Origin: Pseudomonadota bacterium
GTDB lineage: Bacteria > Pseudomonadota > Alphaproteobacteria > Rhodospirillales > Rhodospirillaceae
Length of the DNA: 64,000 bases
Assembly (NCBI GenBank): GCA_020160875.1
Contig: JAIUPE010000001.1
Span: 62,001-126,000, forward strand
Direction: 5' to 3'
Of this stretch, positions 30,210 to 39,100 are shown in pieces. The notes under the pieces are model-generated. The model did no database searches. It worked only from the letters and a program-made list of their open reading frames with translations, and was not told where the DNA came from. Within the stretch, counting starts at the first letter, position 1. The number at the start of each line of letters is the position of its first letter. A program made the translations under genes and the position numbers.

Positions 30210-31007
30210 TTAGGACCCTTCGCGTCCCGCGAGCAGGCGGGCGAATCCGGCCCGGGTGACCCCGTCGCAATGGGCGGCCAGCTCCTTGCGGCTGGTAAAC
30301 TGCGCCAGAGTGACCGGCGCGTGGAAGGTCACCTCGGCCGTGAGTTTGCCAAGCCGCATGATCTGCCACATGTGCGACAGCATCTCCATGTCGCCGTACC
30401 AGGCGACGAAGGGACGCCAACCGACGCCCAGCGGCATGCCATTCAGACGCGTGTAAGCCATCGAGACGGGCTGCACCGTGACCGGACGTTCGGTGCCGTC
30501 GGCCGCTACGGCATGGCGCTCGGCGACCGTGAACAGCGCGCTCTTGAACGGCTTCATGGTATTGCCGTCGCCCGAGGTGGCTTCGGGGAACATGATGAGG
30601 GTGTCGCCGGCGTCGAGGCGCTCCTGAAGCTGATCCCGCGCTTCTTTCGTCGCAGTGCGGCGGCGATCGATGAAAATGGTTTGTCCTGCCTTGGCCATCC
30701 AGCCGAAGCCGGGCCAATTGGCGATGTCGGCTTTGGCGACAAAATCGCCGGGCACGACCGCGCCCAAGACCACGATATCGAAATACGAGATGTGATTGGC
30801 GACCACGAGACGCGGCGCGGCGGCGCTTTGTTTGCCGCGCGTGATTACATCAAGGCCTACGAGTTTGCAGAGGAAACGGTAGTAGCGGCCCCGGAAGGCG
30901 ACGGAATCGCCTGTCAGAATGTTCAGTGTCGCGGCGGTCAGGCTGGCGATGATGGCCGAGACGACAAAAAGCGCGATGCGCACAATGGCAATGAAAGCCC
31001 CGCGCAT
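30210..31007 (-). CDS. olsA: 1-acyl-glycerol-3-phosphate acyltransferase (PlsC/OlsA type)
   Basis: A PlsC-family acyltransferase with an N-terminal membrane helix (IALFVVSAIIASLTA). Catalytic motifs are NHISYFDIVVL (equivalent to the usual NHxxxxD) and FPEATSGDGNTM; SKADIANWPGFG-like AKADIANWPGFGWMA and FIDRRR lie between. The ATG at 31007 gives 265 residues; the frame is open upstream through the end of olsB but without good start codons. Immediately following an OlsB homologue, it most likely acylates lyso-ornithine lipid, although a general PlsC role is equally possible from sequence alone. Confidence 0.85.
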   Translation of the reverse strand: MRGAFIAIVRIALFVVSAIIASLTAATLNILTGDSVAFRGRYYRFLCKLVGLDVITRGKQSAAAPRLVVANHISYFDIVVLGAVVPGDFVAKADIANWPGFGWMAKAGQTIFIDRRRTATKEARDQLQERLDAGDTLIMFPEATSGDGNTMKPFKSALFTVAERHAVAADGTERPVTVQPVSMAYTRLNGMPLGVGWRPFVAWYGDMEMLSHMWQIMRLGKLTAEVTFHAPVTLAQFTSRKELAAHCDGVTRAGFARLLAGREGS

Positions 31008-31054
31008 GGGCAGCGCCGGCTCAAGGTGCGCCTCATCGAGATCTGGCGCGGCGA

Positions 31055-32125
31055 CTACGAGGCTTTTTTGAATGATGCTGACTCGGTGCCGATGTCGTAG
31101 TGACGGGTGTAGCGCTCTTCGATCAGGTCGGTCTTCACGATGATGCAAACGTCAGTGGTGTTGAACTGATGATCGACGACGGCGCCGTCGCCGATGAAAC
31201 CGCCGACACGCAAATAACCCTTTAGAAGCGGCGGCAAACTAGCCAGGGCGCGCTTCGGGTCGATGGCTTCCTTCGGGAGAAGGTTCATCTCCGCCTTACG
31301 ATGAGGCAGCGCGGCCGCGCGCAGCGCTTCGGGCGCGAGATGATAGTGATAAAGATACGAGAGTTGCACGGCGAGTTGCTGCGGATCGGTCCCAGGAAGG
31401 CTCGCGCAGCCGAACATCAGATCGATGCCGTAGGCGTTCACATATTCCGACACGCCGCGCCACAGGAGCTGCATGGTCGCACGGTTGCGATATCCCGCGT
31501 CCACGCAAGAACGGCCAAGTTCGAGCACGGTGCCGGGGAAGCTCGCGAGCTTCGTGATGTCGTACTCCGAGGCCGAATAGAAGCTGCCGGCCGTGCGTGC
31601 ATGTTCGCGGCGGATAAAGCGGTATGTGCCGACGACGGGGTCGTCCTTCCGTTCCGCGTCGACCACGAGCAGGTGATCGCAGATTGTGTCGAACTTGTCG
31701 AAGTCGCGGCGCGCGGCTTGCATCTGCGCATCGGGCTTCGCGCCCATCTCGTCGTAGAACACCCGATAGCGCAGCGCCTGCGCGGCGTCGAGTTCATCGG
31801 GCGAGTTGGCGAGCCGGATGACCTGACTGCCCGCGGTCACCGGCACGAAGGCGCGCACGCCCACGGGTGGCGCGGCAGGTGCGGCGAGGCCGGCGGACGC
31901 AAGCGCACCCGAAGGCGTATTGGTGGAGGGTGGTAACAAAAGTGTCATCGGTCTGTATCCCAACCGCGCGTTCAGGCCATGACGCTGCGTGAGAAATTGC
32001 AGCGTGAGGCGGAGCGTCGACTGAAAGGCCGCGCCGGGCTTGCGGCTCAACGAAACTGTCTTGGATTTCAACGATTCCGTCGCCCGGCCGAGCAAGGCCA
32101 GGGGTTTCCGAAACGCACCGTCCAT
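31055..32125 (-). CDS. olsB: Ornithine-acyl-carrier-protein N-acyltransferase
   Basis: OlsB transfers a 3-hydroxyacyl chain from ACP to ornithine, the first step of ornithine-lipid synthesis. The 356 residues match the rhizobial enzyme along most of their length: LRYRVFYDEMGA, FDTICDHLLVVD, VVGTYRFIRRE, FYSASEYDITKL, LELGRSCVDAGYRNRATMQ, LLWRGVSEYV, MFGCASLPGTDP and LPPLLKGYLRVGG. The first 90 residues are not conserved; an internal ATG at 31948 is an alternative start. It is followed after 47 bases by an OlsA-type acyltransferase, so the pair should make complete ornithine lipids, useful under phosphate limitation. Confidence 0.92.
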   Translation of the reverse strand: MDGAFRKPLALLGRATESLKSKTVSLSRKPGAAFQSTLRLTLQFLTQRHGLNARLGYRPMTLLLPPSTNTPSGALASAGLAAPAAPPVGVRAFVPVTAGSQVIRLANSPDELDAAQALRYRVFYDEMGAKPDAQMQAARRDFDKFDTICDHLLVVDAERKDDPVVGTYRFIRREHARTAGSFYSASEYDITKLASFPGTVLELGRSCVDAGYRNRATMQLLWRGVSEYVNAYGIDLMFGCASLPGTDPQQLAVQLSYLYHYHLAPEALRAAALPHRKAEMNLLPKEAIDPKRALASLPPLLKGYLRVGGFIGDGAVVDHQFNTTDVCIIVKTDLIEERYTRHYDIGTESASFKKAS

Positions 32126-32147
32126 GCCGGCATACTCTTAACAGTTA

Positions 32148-32176
32148 GGGGGACTGGCTGACAGCCAAATTCCCCC
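32148..32176. other. Hairpin between fur and olsB
   Basis: GGGGGA (32148-32153) pairs with TCCCCC (32171-32176), with an inner stem TGGCT-GAC-AGCCA. It lies between the fur stop and the olsB start; no U-tract follows on the minus strand, so it may be a weak terminator or mRNA structure. Confidence 0.5.
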
Positions 32177-32208
32177 AAAACTACGCCCGGGCGGTACCAG
32201 ATGTCGTG

Positions 32209-32649
32209 TTATTCTTCTGTTGCTTTATCTGCATCTAGCGGCAGGACGTACAACTCCAGGCGGTGCCCCACCAGTTTGTACCCGTGTTTGCTGGCAATCT
32301 CCTGCTGGAGCTGCTCGATTTCCTCGTTATGGAACTCGATCACCTTGCCCGAGCGAACGTCGATCAGATGGTCGTGATGGGTCGCCGGGGTTTCCTCGTA
32401 GCGGGCGCGTCCGTCGCCGAACTCATGGCGTTTCACGATCCCGGCTTCCTCGAACAGACGCATGGTCCGGTAGACCGTGGCGATGGAGATACGCGGGTCC
32501 TCGGCCGCCGAGCGGCGGTGAACCTCTTCCACGTCGGGATGGTCCTGCGCTTCCGAGAGCACATGCGCGATGATGCGCCGCTGCTCGGTCATCTTCATGC
32601 CCTTCTCGGCGCAAACTTGTTCGATGTGAGACATGGGCCGCGTCGGCAT
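32209..32649 (-). CDS. fur: Fur-family metal-responsive regulator
   Basis: A 146-residue Fur/Mur-type repressor. The winged-helix part has MTEQRRIIAHVLSEAQDHPD and ISIATVYRTMRLFEEAGIV; the sensing part has ARYEETPATHHDHLIDVRSG with the His-His-Asp-His metal site and IEFHNEEIEQLQ. There is no C-terminal Cys-x2-Cys zinc site, as usual in alphaproteobacteria. AAGGAA seven bases before the ATG at 32649 decides the start. In this class the protein may respond to iron or manganese; the nearby order tsaB-rimI-fur-miaB is conserved. Confidence 0.93.
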   Translation of the reverse strand: MPTRPMSHIEQVCAEKGMKMTEQRRIIAHVLSEAQDHPDVEEVHRRSAAEDPRISIATVYRTMRLFEEAGIVKRHEFGDGRARYEETPATHHDHLIDVRSGKVIEFHNEEIEQLQQEIASKHGYKLVGHRLELYVLPLDADKATEE

Positions 32650-32684
32650 AGCTAAATTCCTTGCTGTCGGCCGGAGGAGCGCGA

Positions 32685-32707
32685 AGGCCTCCGTTGAAGG
32701 GAGGCCT
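32685..32707. other. Inverted repeat upstream of fur
   Basis: AGGCCTCC (32685-32692) and GGAGGCCT (32700-32707) form a perfect 8-base stem with a seven-base spacer, about 40 bases upstream of the fur start. It could be an operator or leader structure; it does not look like a classical Fur box. Confidence 0.35.
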
Positions 32708-32813
32708 ATCATAGTGCGGGCCCTCGGGCCGTAAAGAGATCAAAGACCGGCCCTGCGAGCTCTCGCGCAGGTTGGTCCGGTGGCCAGTGGCCGAGGCCAC
32801 GCGGAGTGGATAT

Positions 32814-33077
32814 ATGTCAGCCATGACCGCAGCGCCATTCTTCATTGATATCACGGGGGACGTCTGCCCCCTCACCTTCGTGAAAACGAAGTTGTTGCTG
32901 GAGAAGATACCTGTAGGGGCGACAGCGACCGTGCGGCTCAAGGGCGCGCAGCCGCTCGACAACGTGCCGCGCGCGGTGAAAGCCCATGGGCATGAGGTTG
33001 TGTCTCTCGCACGGGAGGACCAAGTGGCCGAACCTGACCCCCGGGTTCCGCACATTCTAGTGGTGCGGCGCTGCTAG
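32814..33077 (+). CDS. TusA-family sulfurtransferase-like protein
   Basis: An 87-residue protein with the TusA/SirA fold: FIDITGDVCPLTFVKTKLLL, with the Cys-Pro catalytic motif at about residue 15, followed by LKGAQPLDNVPRAVKAHGHEV. TusA proteins relay persulfide sulfur for thiouridine, Mo cofactor or other pathways; the partner here is unknown. GGAG eight bases before the ATG at 32814 supports that start. It is the only plus-strand gene in this block and its 3' end overlaps rimI by 21 bases. Confidence 0.87.
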   Translation: MSAMTAAPFFIDITGDVCPLTFVKTKLLLEKIPVGATATVRLKGAQPLDNVPRAVKAHGHEVVSLAREDQVAEPDPRVPHILVVRRC

Positions 33078-33530
33078 CATTGGCGGCTGAAGCGCGAGCG
33101 CCATGATCACGGCATCCACGCGTCCCGCCGGGCCTCTCCCGTAATACTTCGCGCGCCGTCCCGTGGCGGCGAAGCCGTGCTTTTCGTACAGCGCGCGCGC
33201 AGGCGCATTGTCGTCTGCCACTTCCAGGAACAGGCGGTGTGTTCCACCGGCGCGCAGCATGCGCACGGCTTCCTCGAGCAGACTTTCCGCGATGCCCCGG
33301 CGCCGGAAGTCCGGCGCTACAGCCAAGGTAAGGATCTCGGCTTCGTCGGCGACCGCGCGGATCAAGATGAAGCCTTGCGGCGCGGCGCCTGTCCACATTA
33401 GACCCGCGACGCCGGGTTGCTCGAGAAGCTGGGCGAACTCCTCGTCGCGCCAGGCGATCTCGAAGCTGGCGCGATGCAGCGCGCCGGCAATCAAAGCGTG
33501 CGCCGGCTCCAGGCGGATGATCCCGCTCAT
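33057..33530 (-). CDS. rimI: Ribosomal-protein-alanine N-acetyltransferase
   Basis: A 157-residue GNAT enzyme. LTLAVAPDFRRRGIAESLLE is the acetyl-CoA binding motif, FLEVADDNAPARALYEKHGF is typical of RimI, and RRAKYYGRG follows. RimI acetylates the N-terminal alanine of S18 and other proteins. It is encoded 32 bases after tsaB, the standard tsaB-rimI pair. Confidence 0.92.
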   Translation of the reverse strand: MSGIIRLEPAHALIAGALHRASFEIAWRDEEFAQLLEQPGVAGLMWTGAAPQGFILIRAVADEAEILTLAVAPDFRRRGIAESLLEEAVRMLRAGGTHRLFLEVADDNAPARALYEKHGFAATGRRAKYYGRGPAGRVDAVIMALALQPPMLAAPHH

Positions 33531-33562
33531 ATGATCTGGCTCACATGATCTCTCTCATGGCC

Positions 33563-34258
33563 TCAGTTGTCCGTTTTCTTTGTCGGATCGGGGCGTAAAC
33601 GCCCGCCATGAGGCGCGAGGGTGATCTTCGGTGGCAATACGTAAAGCGGCAGCGGACCCGCGGGATCGGGCGCGCGGTTCGCGGCAAGGCGCGCCAGGAT
33701 CACGGCATCGGGCAAAGGATCGGCCGCGGACGGCGTCGCACCCTGCATGTGCGCGAGCACGGCCGCCGCGCCGTCGCCGGTGACGACGACATCCTTTTCG
33801 CCCAGCCAACGCTCGATGTCAGTCGGCGGAAGGGCGGCAGGTTCGGCGCACGGCGCCAGATCGCGTGTGAAGACCTGCACATATAAGTCGCCGCGTTTGG
33901 TGTCGACGGCCGTCAAGATATGCGCATGACGCCGACGTTCGACGTCAGGCACAGCGGCCGCGATCGTTTCCAAGGAATTGATGCCGATGACCGGTTTTCC
34001 GGCCGCGAGGCCAAGGGCGCGCGCGGTGGACAGGCCGACGCGAACGCCGGTGAATGATCCCGGTCCGATGGTGACGGCAATGCGGTCCAAAGCATCGTAC
34101 GCAAAGCCGGCCTTTTCCATCACCTCCTCGATCTGCGGCATCAGGATTTCCGCCTGGCCCTGGTCCATCAGTTCACGGATATGCGTGAGCGCAGCGCCGT
34201 CCTTCACGAGGGCGACGGAGCAGGCGGCGGCCGTGGTGTCGAAGGCAAGAATAAGCAT
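33563..34258 (-). CDS. tsaB: tRNA threonylcarbamoyladenosine synthesis protein TsaB
   Basis: TsaB is the inactive ASKHA-fold partner of TsaD in t6A37 synthesis. The 231 residues begin LILAFDTTAAACSVALV, then LMPQIEEVMEKAGFAYDALD, and VTIGPGSFTGVRVGLSTARAL, all conserved in TsaB. It heads the tsaB-rimI unit. Its partner tsaD lies in the same window at 40198-41253. Confidence 0.96.
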   Translation of the reverse strand: MLILAFDTTAAACSVALVKDGAALTHIRELMDQGQAEILMPQIEEVMEKAGFAYDALDRIAVTIGPGSFTGVRVGLSTARALGLAAGKPVIGINSLETIAAAVPDVERRRHAHILTAVDTKRGDLYVQVFTRDLAPCAEPAALPPTDIERWLGEKDVVVTGDGAAAVLAHMQGATPSAADPLPDAVILARLAANRAPDPAGPLPLYVLPPKITLAPHGGRLRPDPTKKTDN

Positions 34259-34346
34259 CGCGTTTCAGACAGAAGGGCTGAGGGCAGGGACAATATTCTG
34301 TATCATCGGCTCAAGTATCACCTTCGACATAGCACCTTGAGCCGGC

Positions 34347-34910
34347 ATGAGCCTCATTGAAATAGCGCCTCCCGCCTTCGATGTCGTCATCGACATCGCG
34401 TACGCGACCTCCAACAACTTCACCGGTAAGCCGGTCTACGGCCGCCCCGCCTGTTATTTGAACGAAGACGCCGCGGTCTGCCTGAAGACGGCCCTCGATC
34501 TTGCCCGCCCGCTCGGTTTTCGTTTCAAGGTGTTCGATGCGTTCCGTCCGTCCGAGGCGCAGTGGGTGTTATGGAACCACACACCGGATCCCGATTTCCT
34601 CGCCGATCCGAATCGCGGCTCGCCCCACTCCATGGGTGCGGCGGTTGATTTGACGCTCATCGATGAGGCGGGCCGCGAGCTCGACATGGGCACGCCCTTC
34701 GATGCCTTCACGCCGTTGTCGCATCACGGTCGCACGGACATCTCCGCCGAAGCGCAGCGCAACCGCGCGATCCTGCTCGGGATCATGACCGCCGCGGGTT
34801 GGGATTTTTACCGTAACGAGTGGTGGCACTACCAGCTGTTCAATGCACGGGCAAAGTATCCCGTGCTGAGCGATGCCGCGCTGCCTGTCCCGATGATGCC
34901 GAAGGCTTAA
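34347..34910 (+). CDS. D-alanyl-D-alanine dipeptidase (VanX/DdpX family)
   Basis: A 187-residue zinc peptidase. The metal site is in GSPHSMGAAVDLTLID (Sx-H-x3-G-x-A-x-D pattern, about residues 92-104) and the EWWHY motif near 157-161 supplies the catalytic Glu and third ligand; FKVFDAFRPSEAQW is also characteristic. No signal peptide, so cytoplasmic, like VanX and DdpX that cleave D-Ala-D-Ala. There are no vancomycin-resistance genes alongside, so murein-peptide recycling is more likely than resistance. Confidence 0.92.
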   Translation: MSLIEIAPPAFDVVIDIAYATSNNFTGKPVYGRPACYLNEDAAVCLKTALDLARPLGFRFKVFDAFRPSEAQWVLWNHTPDPDFLADPNRGSPHSMGAAVDLTLIDEAGRELDMGTPFDAFTPLSHHGRTDISAEAQRNRAILLGIMTAAGWDFYRNEWWHYQLFNARAKYPVLSDAALPVPMMPKA

Positions 34911-34913
34911 ATT

Positions 34914-36158
34914 TTAGGCCTTCGCGAGTTCCGAAACGGTGCGGGGTCCGCGTTTGCCATCGGGCTCGCGCCGCGCCTCCAACGCCATCTGGAGCCATTC
35001 CGCGGCCTTCTCCGAATCTCCATGCTCGCGTGTTTCCACGTCGGCCATGAGACACGCCGCCCGCGCCCGGACATCGGGCTCCACATTCTCCGCGGTCAAC
35101 GGGACAAGGCGATTGCGCGCTTGTCCCCACAGTTCGGCGTCGAGCGAGGCGCGTGCGACGGCCAATCGTGTTTCGGGATGGTCGGGGTCGATGCGCGTGA
35201 GATTGTCAACCCGCCGCGCGTAGTCGAGCGCCGTTTCACCGGGGATCAGCACGCGGTAAGCCGCCGCAAGATCGGCGTGCGGATAAGTCTCCCACATCTT
35301 CTCGACGAGATGTGCGGCCTTGCGGCCTTTGCCTTGGGCCGCCATCGCGCGTGCATAGGTCGCGGTCGCGGCCACGGGCGCTCCACCAAGATCGATAGCT
35401 TGGCGTGCAAGCGAAGCAGCGCTTTGTGAGTCGCCGCTTTTCATTTCCATCTGCGCCTGCTGCAAGAGGAGGCGCGTCTTGATGCGTTGGAGGTCCTCGT
35501 TCGAAAAATTGTCGCGCGCGATCTTGGTCTCCGCAAAGGCGAGCGCTTCATGCCATTGGCTGGAGGCGATCGTGAGATCGAGCGCCATCTCGATCGCCCA
35601 GGCTGGCGGGTCCTTGCGCGCCATGGCGCGCTTGGCGAGATTGAGTGCGCCGACTGTATCGCCTTCGCTGGCGGCCTTGACCGCCAGCGAGCGCAATCCG
35701 GCCAGCTCGGTCTGTGGGCGTTCAAGAAGGGCCGTGGCCGCTTCCTTCATTTCTTTCATGTCGCCGACGAGTTCCGCCGCTTCCTTGCGCAACATCAGGA
35801 CGGCGGGATTGCTCTGTAGCAGCGACGCGGCTTCTTTTGCGAACCGGCGCGCCGCCGAAGTCTGGCCCGACTGCACGGCGGCGAACCCGTCGGCGAGGCT
35901 CGCGAGGCCGCGGTTCAACCGCCGCTGCTGGCGCGCGGCCGACACCGCGCTGATGACGCCGCTGACGATGGCTAGCGCGCGCAACAGGAATGCGACGAGC
36001 AGCACGGCTGCGATGAACAGCGCGACAAGCGCGCTTGCCGAGGTGTCGACGCGCCAGCCGCGCCACTCCAGGACGACGGTGCCCGGTTCGTCGGCGAGCC
36101 ACACGGATGCGCTGACCAGAAGGGCGAGGCCGGCGATGTAAAAGATGAGGCGCAGCAT
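34914..36158 (-). CDS. HemY N-terminal domain membrane protein (TPR)
   Basis: A 414-residue protein with two N-terminal membrane helices (LIFYIAGLALLVSASVWLA and ALVALFIAAVLLVAFLLRAL) joined by the conserved LEWRGWRVDTSA segment, then TPR-like helices to the C-terminus. This is the COG3898 HemY-N family, found beside heme genes in proteobacteria with no proven enzymatic role. It starts six bases after the HemD-mitofilin fusion gene and is surely co-transcribed with it. Confidence 0.92.
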   Translation of the reverse strand: MLRLIFYIAGLALLVSASVWLADEPGTVVLEWRGWRVDTSASALVALFIAAVLLVAFLLRALAIVSGVISAVSAARQQRRLNRGLASLADGFAAVQSGQTSAARRFAKEAASLLQSNPAVLMLRKEAAELVGDMKEMKEAATALLERPQTELAGLRSLAVKAASEGDTVGALNLAKRAMARKDPPAWAIEMALDLTIASSQWHEALAFAETKIARDNFSNEDLQRIKTRLLLQQAQMEMKSGDSQSAASLARQAIDLGGAPVAATATYARAMAAQGKGRKAAHLVEKMWETYPHADLAAAYRVLIPGETALDYARRVDNLTRIDPDHPETRLAVARASLDAELWGQARNRLVPLTAENVEPDVRARAACLMADVETREHGDSEKAAEWLQMALEARREPDGKRGPRTVSELAKA

Positions 36159-36164
36159 GTGCGG

Positions 36165-39100
36165 TTACTCCGCCTTTGCGGCCGAGGCGGCAGCGGCCGG
36201 CGTGGCGCTTGGCTGCGCCAGCGTCGTCGCCCCGGCGATTACCGATTCCTGCGCGGCCTCTTCCGCCGCGACGCGCGCTTCGGCGAGCTCGATCCACGGC
36301 GTGACGGCGGCGAGCGGCGCGCCCGTCAGCTTTTTCATCTCGGCGACCGCCGCCGCGAGATTGCCACCCTCGGCGGCGCGTTCGGCGCGCACGAAAATCG
36401 CGTCCACGCCGTCACCGGTATCGACGTCGGTGCGGCGGACCGAGATGACCGAGAATACGCGGTCCAAGGTTCGGCGCAGCCAGCTCGCTGTATCATTCGG
36501 CAGATAACTCGCGCGGACCGCCGCCGCGGCGGCGACGTCGAGGCGGCGCTGCATCTCGGCCAACGTCGGCAAGCCGGTGCCGGCGTATTTCGCGAAAACC
36601 GTATCGGTCTGGCTTTGGCCGCTCAGTGCTTTGACGGTGTCCCATTCTTTCAAGAAGGGCCGCCCCGTGACCACCGCGTCGCGCCACTGCGTGGCGGCGA
36701 TGGTCAGCGCGACCGCGACCGCGCGTTGATCGGCGGCGCTGCGGCCGGCCTGTTCGAGGGCCGTGACGCGGTCGGCGAGCGCGAGCACGCTGTTTGCATC
36801 GGCGCTGCGGCCCGCGAGGGATTCGACGCGGCGATTGATTTCATCGAGGCGCGCGGTGTTGCCGAGCGCGGCTTCCAGTGTCGCCACGCGGGCCATGAGC
36901 GCCGCGATGGTCTGGTTGGACGTATCGCCGAGCGACGGTGCGGCGGGCTGTGCCGCCGGCGCAACCGGCGCGCTTGGGGCCGGCGCCACGGCGGGCGGCG
37001 CCGGTTTGACCTGGGGCGGCGTGGGCGCCGGTGCATTTGGCGCGGGCGCGCTCGCGACCGGCGCGGGCGGCTCTTTCACCAGGAGCGGCAGCCAGCGGTG
37101 CGAGGTCATCATCGCGGCGGTGGCGATCGTGGCGAGCACAAAGAACAGCGCGATGGATCGGCCGGCCCCGCGGCGTCTGACGGGCGGCGGCGCGACGGCG
37201 GCCTCCGGGACCGGATCGGCTTGTTCGCCGTCATGTGGCTGCGGCGTCTCGGGCTCCCCGCGCCCCCAACTCGCGAGGCGGTCGCGCATGCGTTCGTCGG
37301 CCGCATCTTCCGCCTGCATCTGCGCCGAGCGGCCGCCGCCGCTGCGTGCGGCGGGCTTCGCGTCGGCGAGGGACTCAGCAGCACTTTCTTTGCCGTGGCT
37401 CTCGCGGGCGACGAGTTCGTCCAACTCCTGCAGTGCGGATGGCACAGGAACCGGTGGGTTATCCTTGGTTTCGCGCACGGGATCGGTCATCGGCGTATCA
37501 TTCCATGAGGGCGCGGCGGAGGCTATGGCCGCGGGTGGGTCTGTCGGGGATGGTGGATCATGGCTGACCACCATGTTCCACCGGGGATCGGGCGCTGGAT
37601 CAGCCGGCGCGGCCGGTTTTCCAAAGAGGCTGGAGAACCAGCCGCCGGAAGGCTTGCGTTCGGCCGCCATGCGAGCTTTCTCGGCCTTTGCTTGTGCCTT
37701 TTGTTCGTTGGCCAGACGTTTGCGTTCGGCTTGCGCGCGGCCGGCTTCTTCTTTTTCCGCGCGGCGGCGTTCGGCCAGTTCCTGAGCCAGGCGTTCCTGC
37801 GCGGCGCGCGCCGCGGCCGCTTCTTCGCGCCGGGCTTGTTCATCTCGCGCTTTTTGCGCGGCAGCTTCTTCCTTAAGGATGCGTTTGCGCTCGGCCTCTT
37901 GCGCGGCCTGTTCGGTCTTCAGGCGCTCGCGTTCGGTTTTTTCACGCGCGAGGCGTTCGTTCTCCAGGCGTGCAGTCTCGGCGCGTTTCTCGCGCTCGAT
38001 CCGCTCTTCCTCCTCGCGTTTTTGCCGTGCGATGCGGTCCGCTTCCGCGCGCGCGTTGGCGAGCCGTTCCTTCTCCGCACGGGCGCGATCCGCCTCTTCA
38101 CGAGCGGTTCGCATGCGTTCAAGGCGTTCTTCCTCCCGCGCGGCGGCGAGGCGTGCCGCCTCGGCCCGCGCGCGTTCAGCCTCCTCGCGCGCGCCGCGTT
38201 CCTTCTCGAGGCGCTCCTTTTCGCGCTCGGCGGCGATGCGTACCTTTTCGGCACGCACGCGTTCGGCCTCTTCGCGGGCGAGGCGCTCTTTCTCGGCACG
38301 CTCTTTCTCCCGCGCCTCGCGTGCGATTCGTTCGCGTTCGTGACGCTCGGCATCCAAGCGCTCGCGTTCGGCCTTCTCGGCCGCGCGTTGCACACGTTCG
38401 GCTTCTTCCCAGGCCGCCCTTTCGGCAGCGAGACGCTGGTGCTCGGCTTCATCACGCGCTGCCTTCTCGCGAGCGCGCTGCTCGCGTTCCGCTTTCTCGT
38501 GCGCAGCCTGTTCAGCGGCGATACGGTCCCGCTCGGCGCGTTCGCGCGCCTCCTGCTCCTTGCGCAAGCGCTCCTGCTCTGCGCGTTCGGCCCGTTCACG
38601 GTCTTCGCGTTCCTTGCGCAGGCGCTCCTGCTCCGCGCGTTCGGCGGCGAGGCGTTCTTTCTCCAAGCGCTGCCGCGCTTCTTCCTCGGCACGCAGACGC
38701 TCGCGTTCCTCTTTCTCTTTGCGCAAGCGTTCGCGTTCCGCGTCTTCGCGCGCCGCGCGCTCAGCGGCGAGCCGGTCCTTCTCCGCTTTCGCGCGCGCCG
38801 CTTCTTCGGCTTTCAAGCGCTCGCGTTCGGCCCGTTCAGCGGCGAGCCGCGCGCGCCCGGCTTGCTCCTGCGCCGCCTTCTCCGCGGCAAGTCGTTCCCG
38901 TTCGGCCTTTGCGCGCGTTTCTTCTTCCGCGCGCAAGCGGTCACGTTCTTCCTTCTCCGCTTTCGCGCGCGCCGCTTCTTCGGCTTTCAGACGCTCGCGT
39001 TCGGCCCGTTCAGCGGCGAGCCGCGCGCGCCCGGCCTGCTCCTGCGCTGCTTTCTCCGCGGCAAGTCGTTCCCGTTCGGCCTTTGCGCGCGCTTTTTCTT

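Noticed and set aside
34347..34910. A vancomycin-resistance determinant
   Set aside because: VanX-family sequence only; no vanH, vanA-type ligase or two-component genes nearby, and chromosomal dipeptidases of this family are common.
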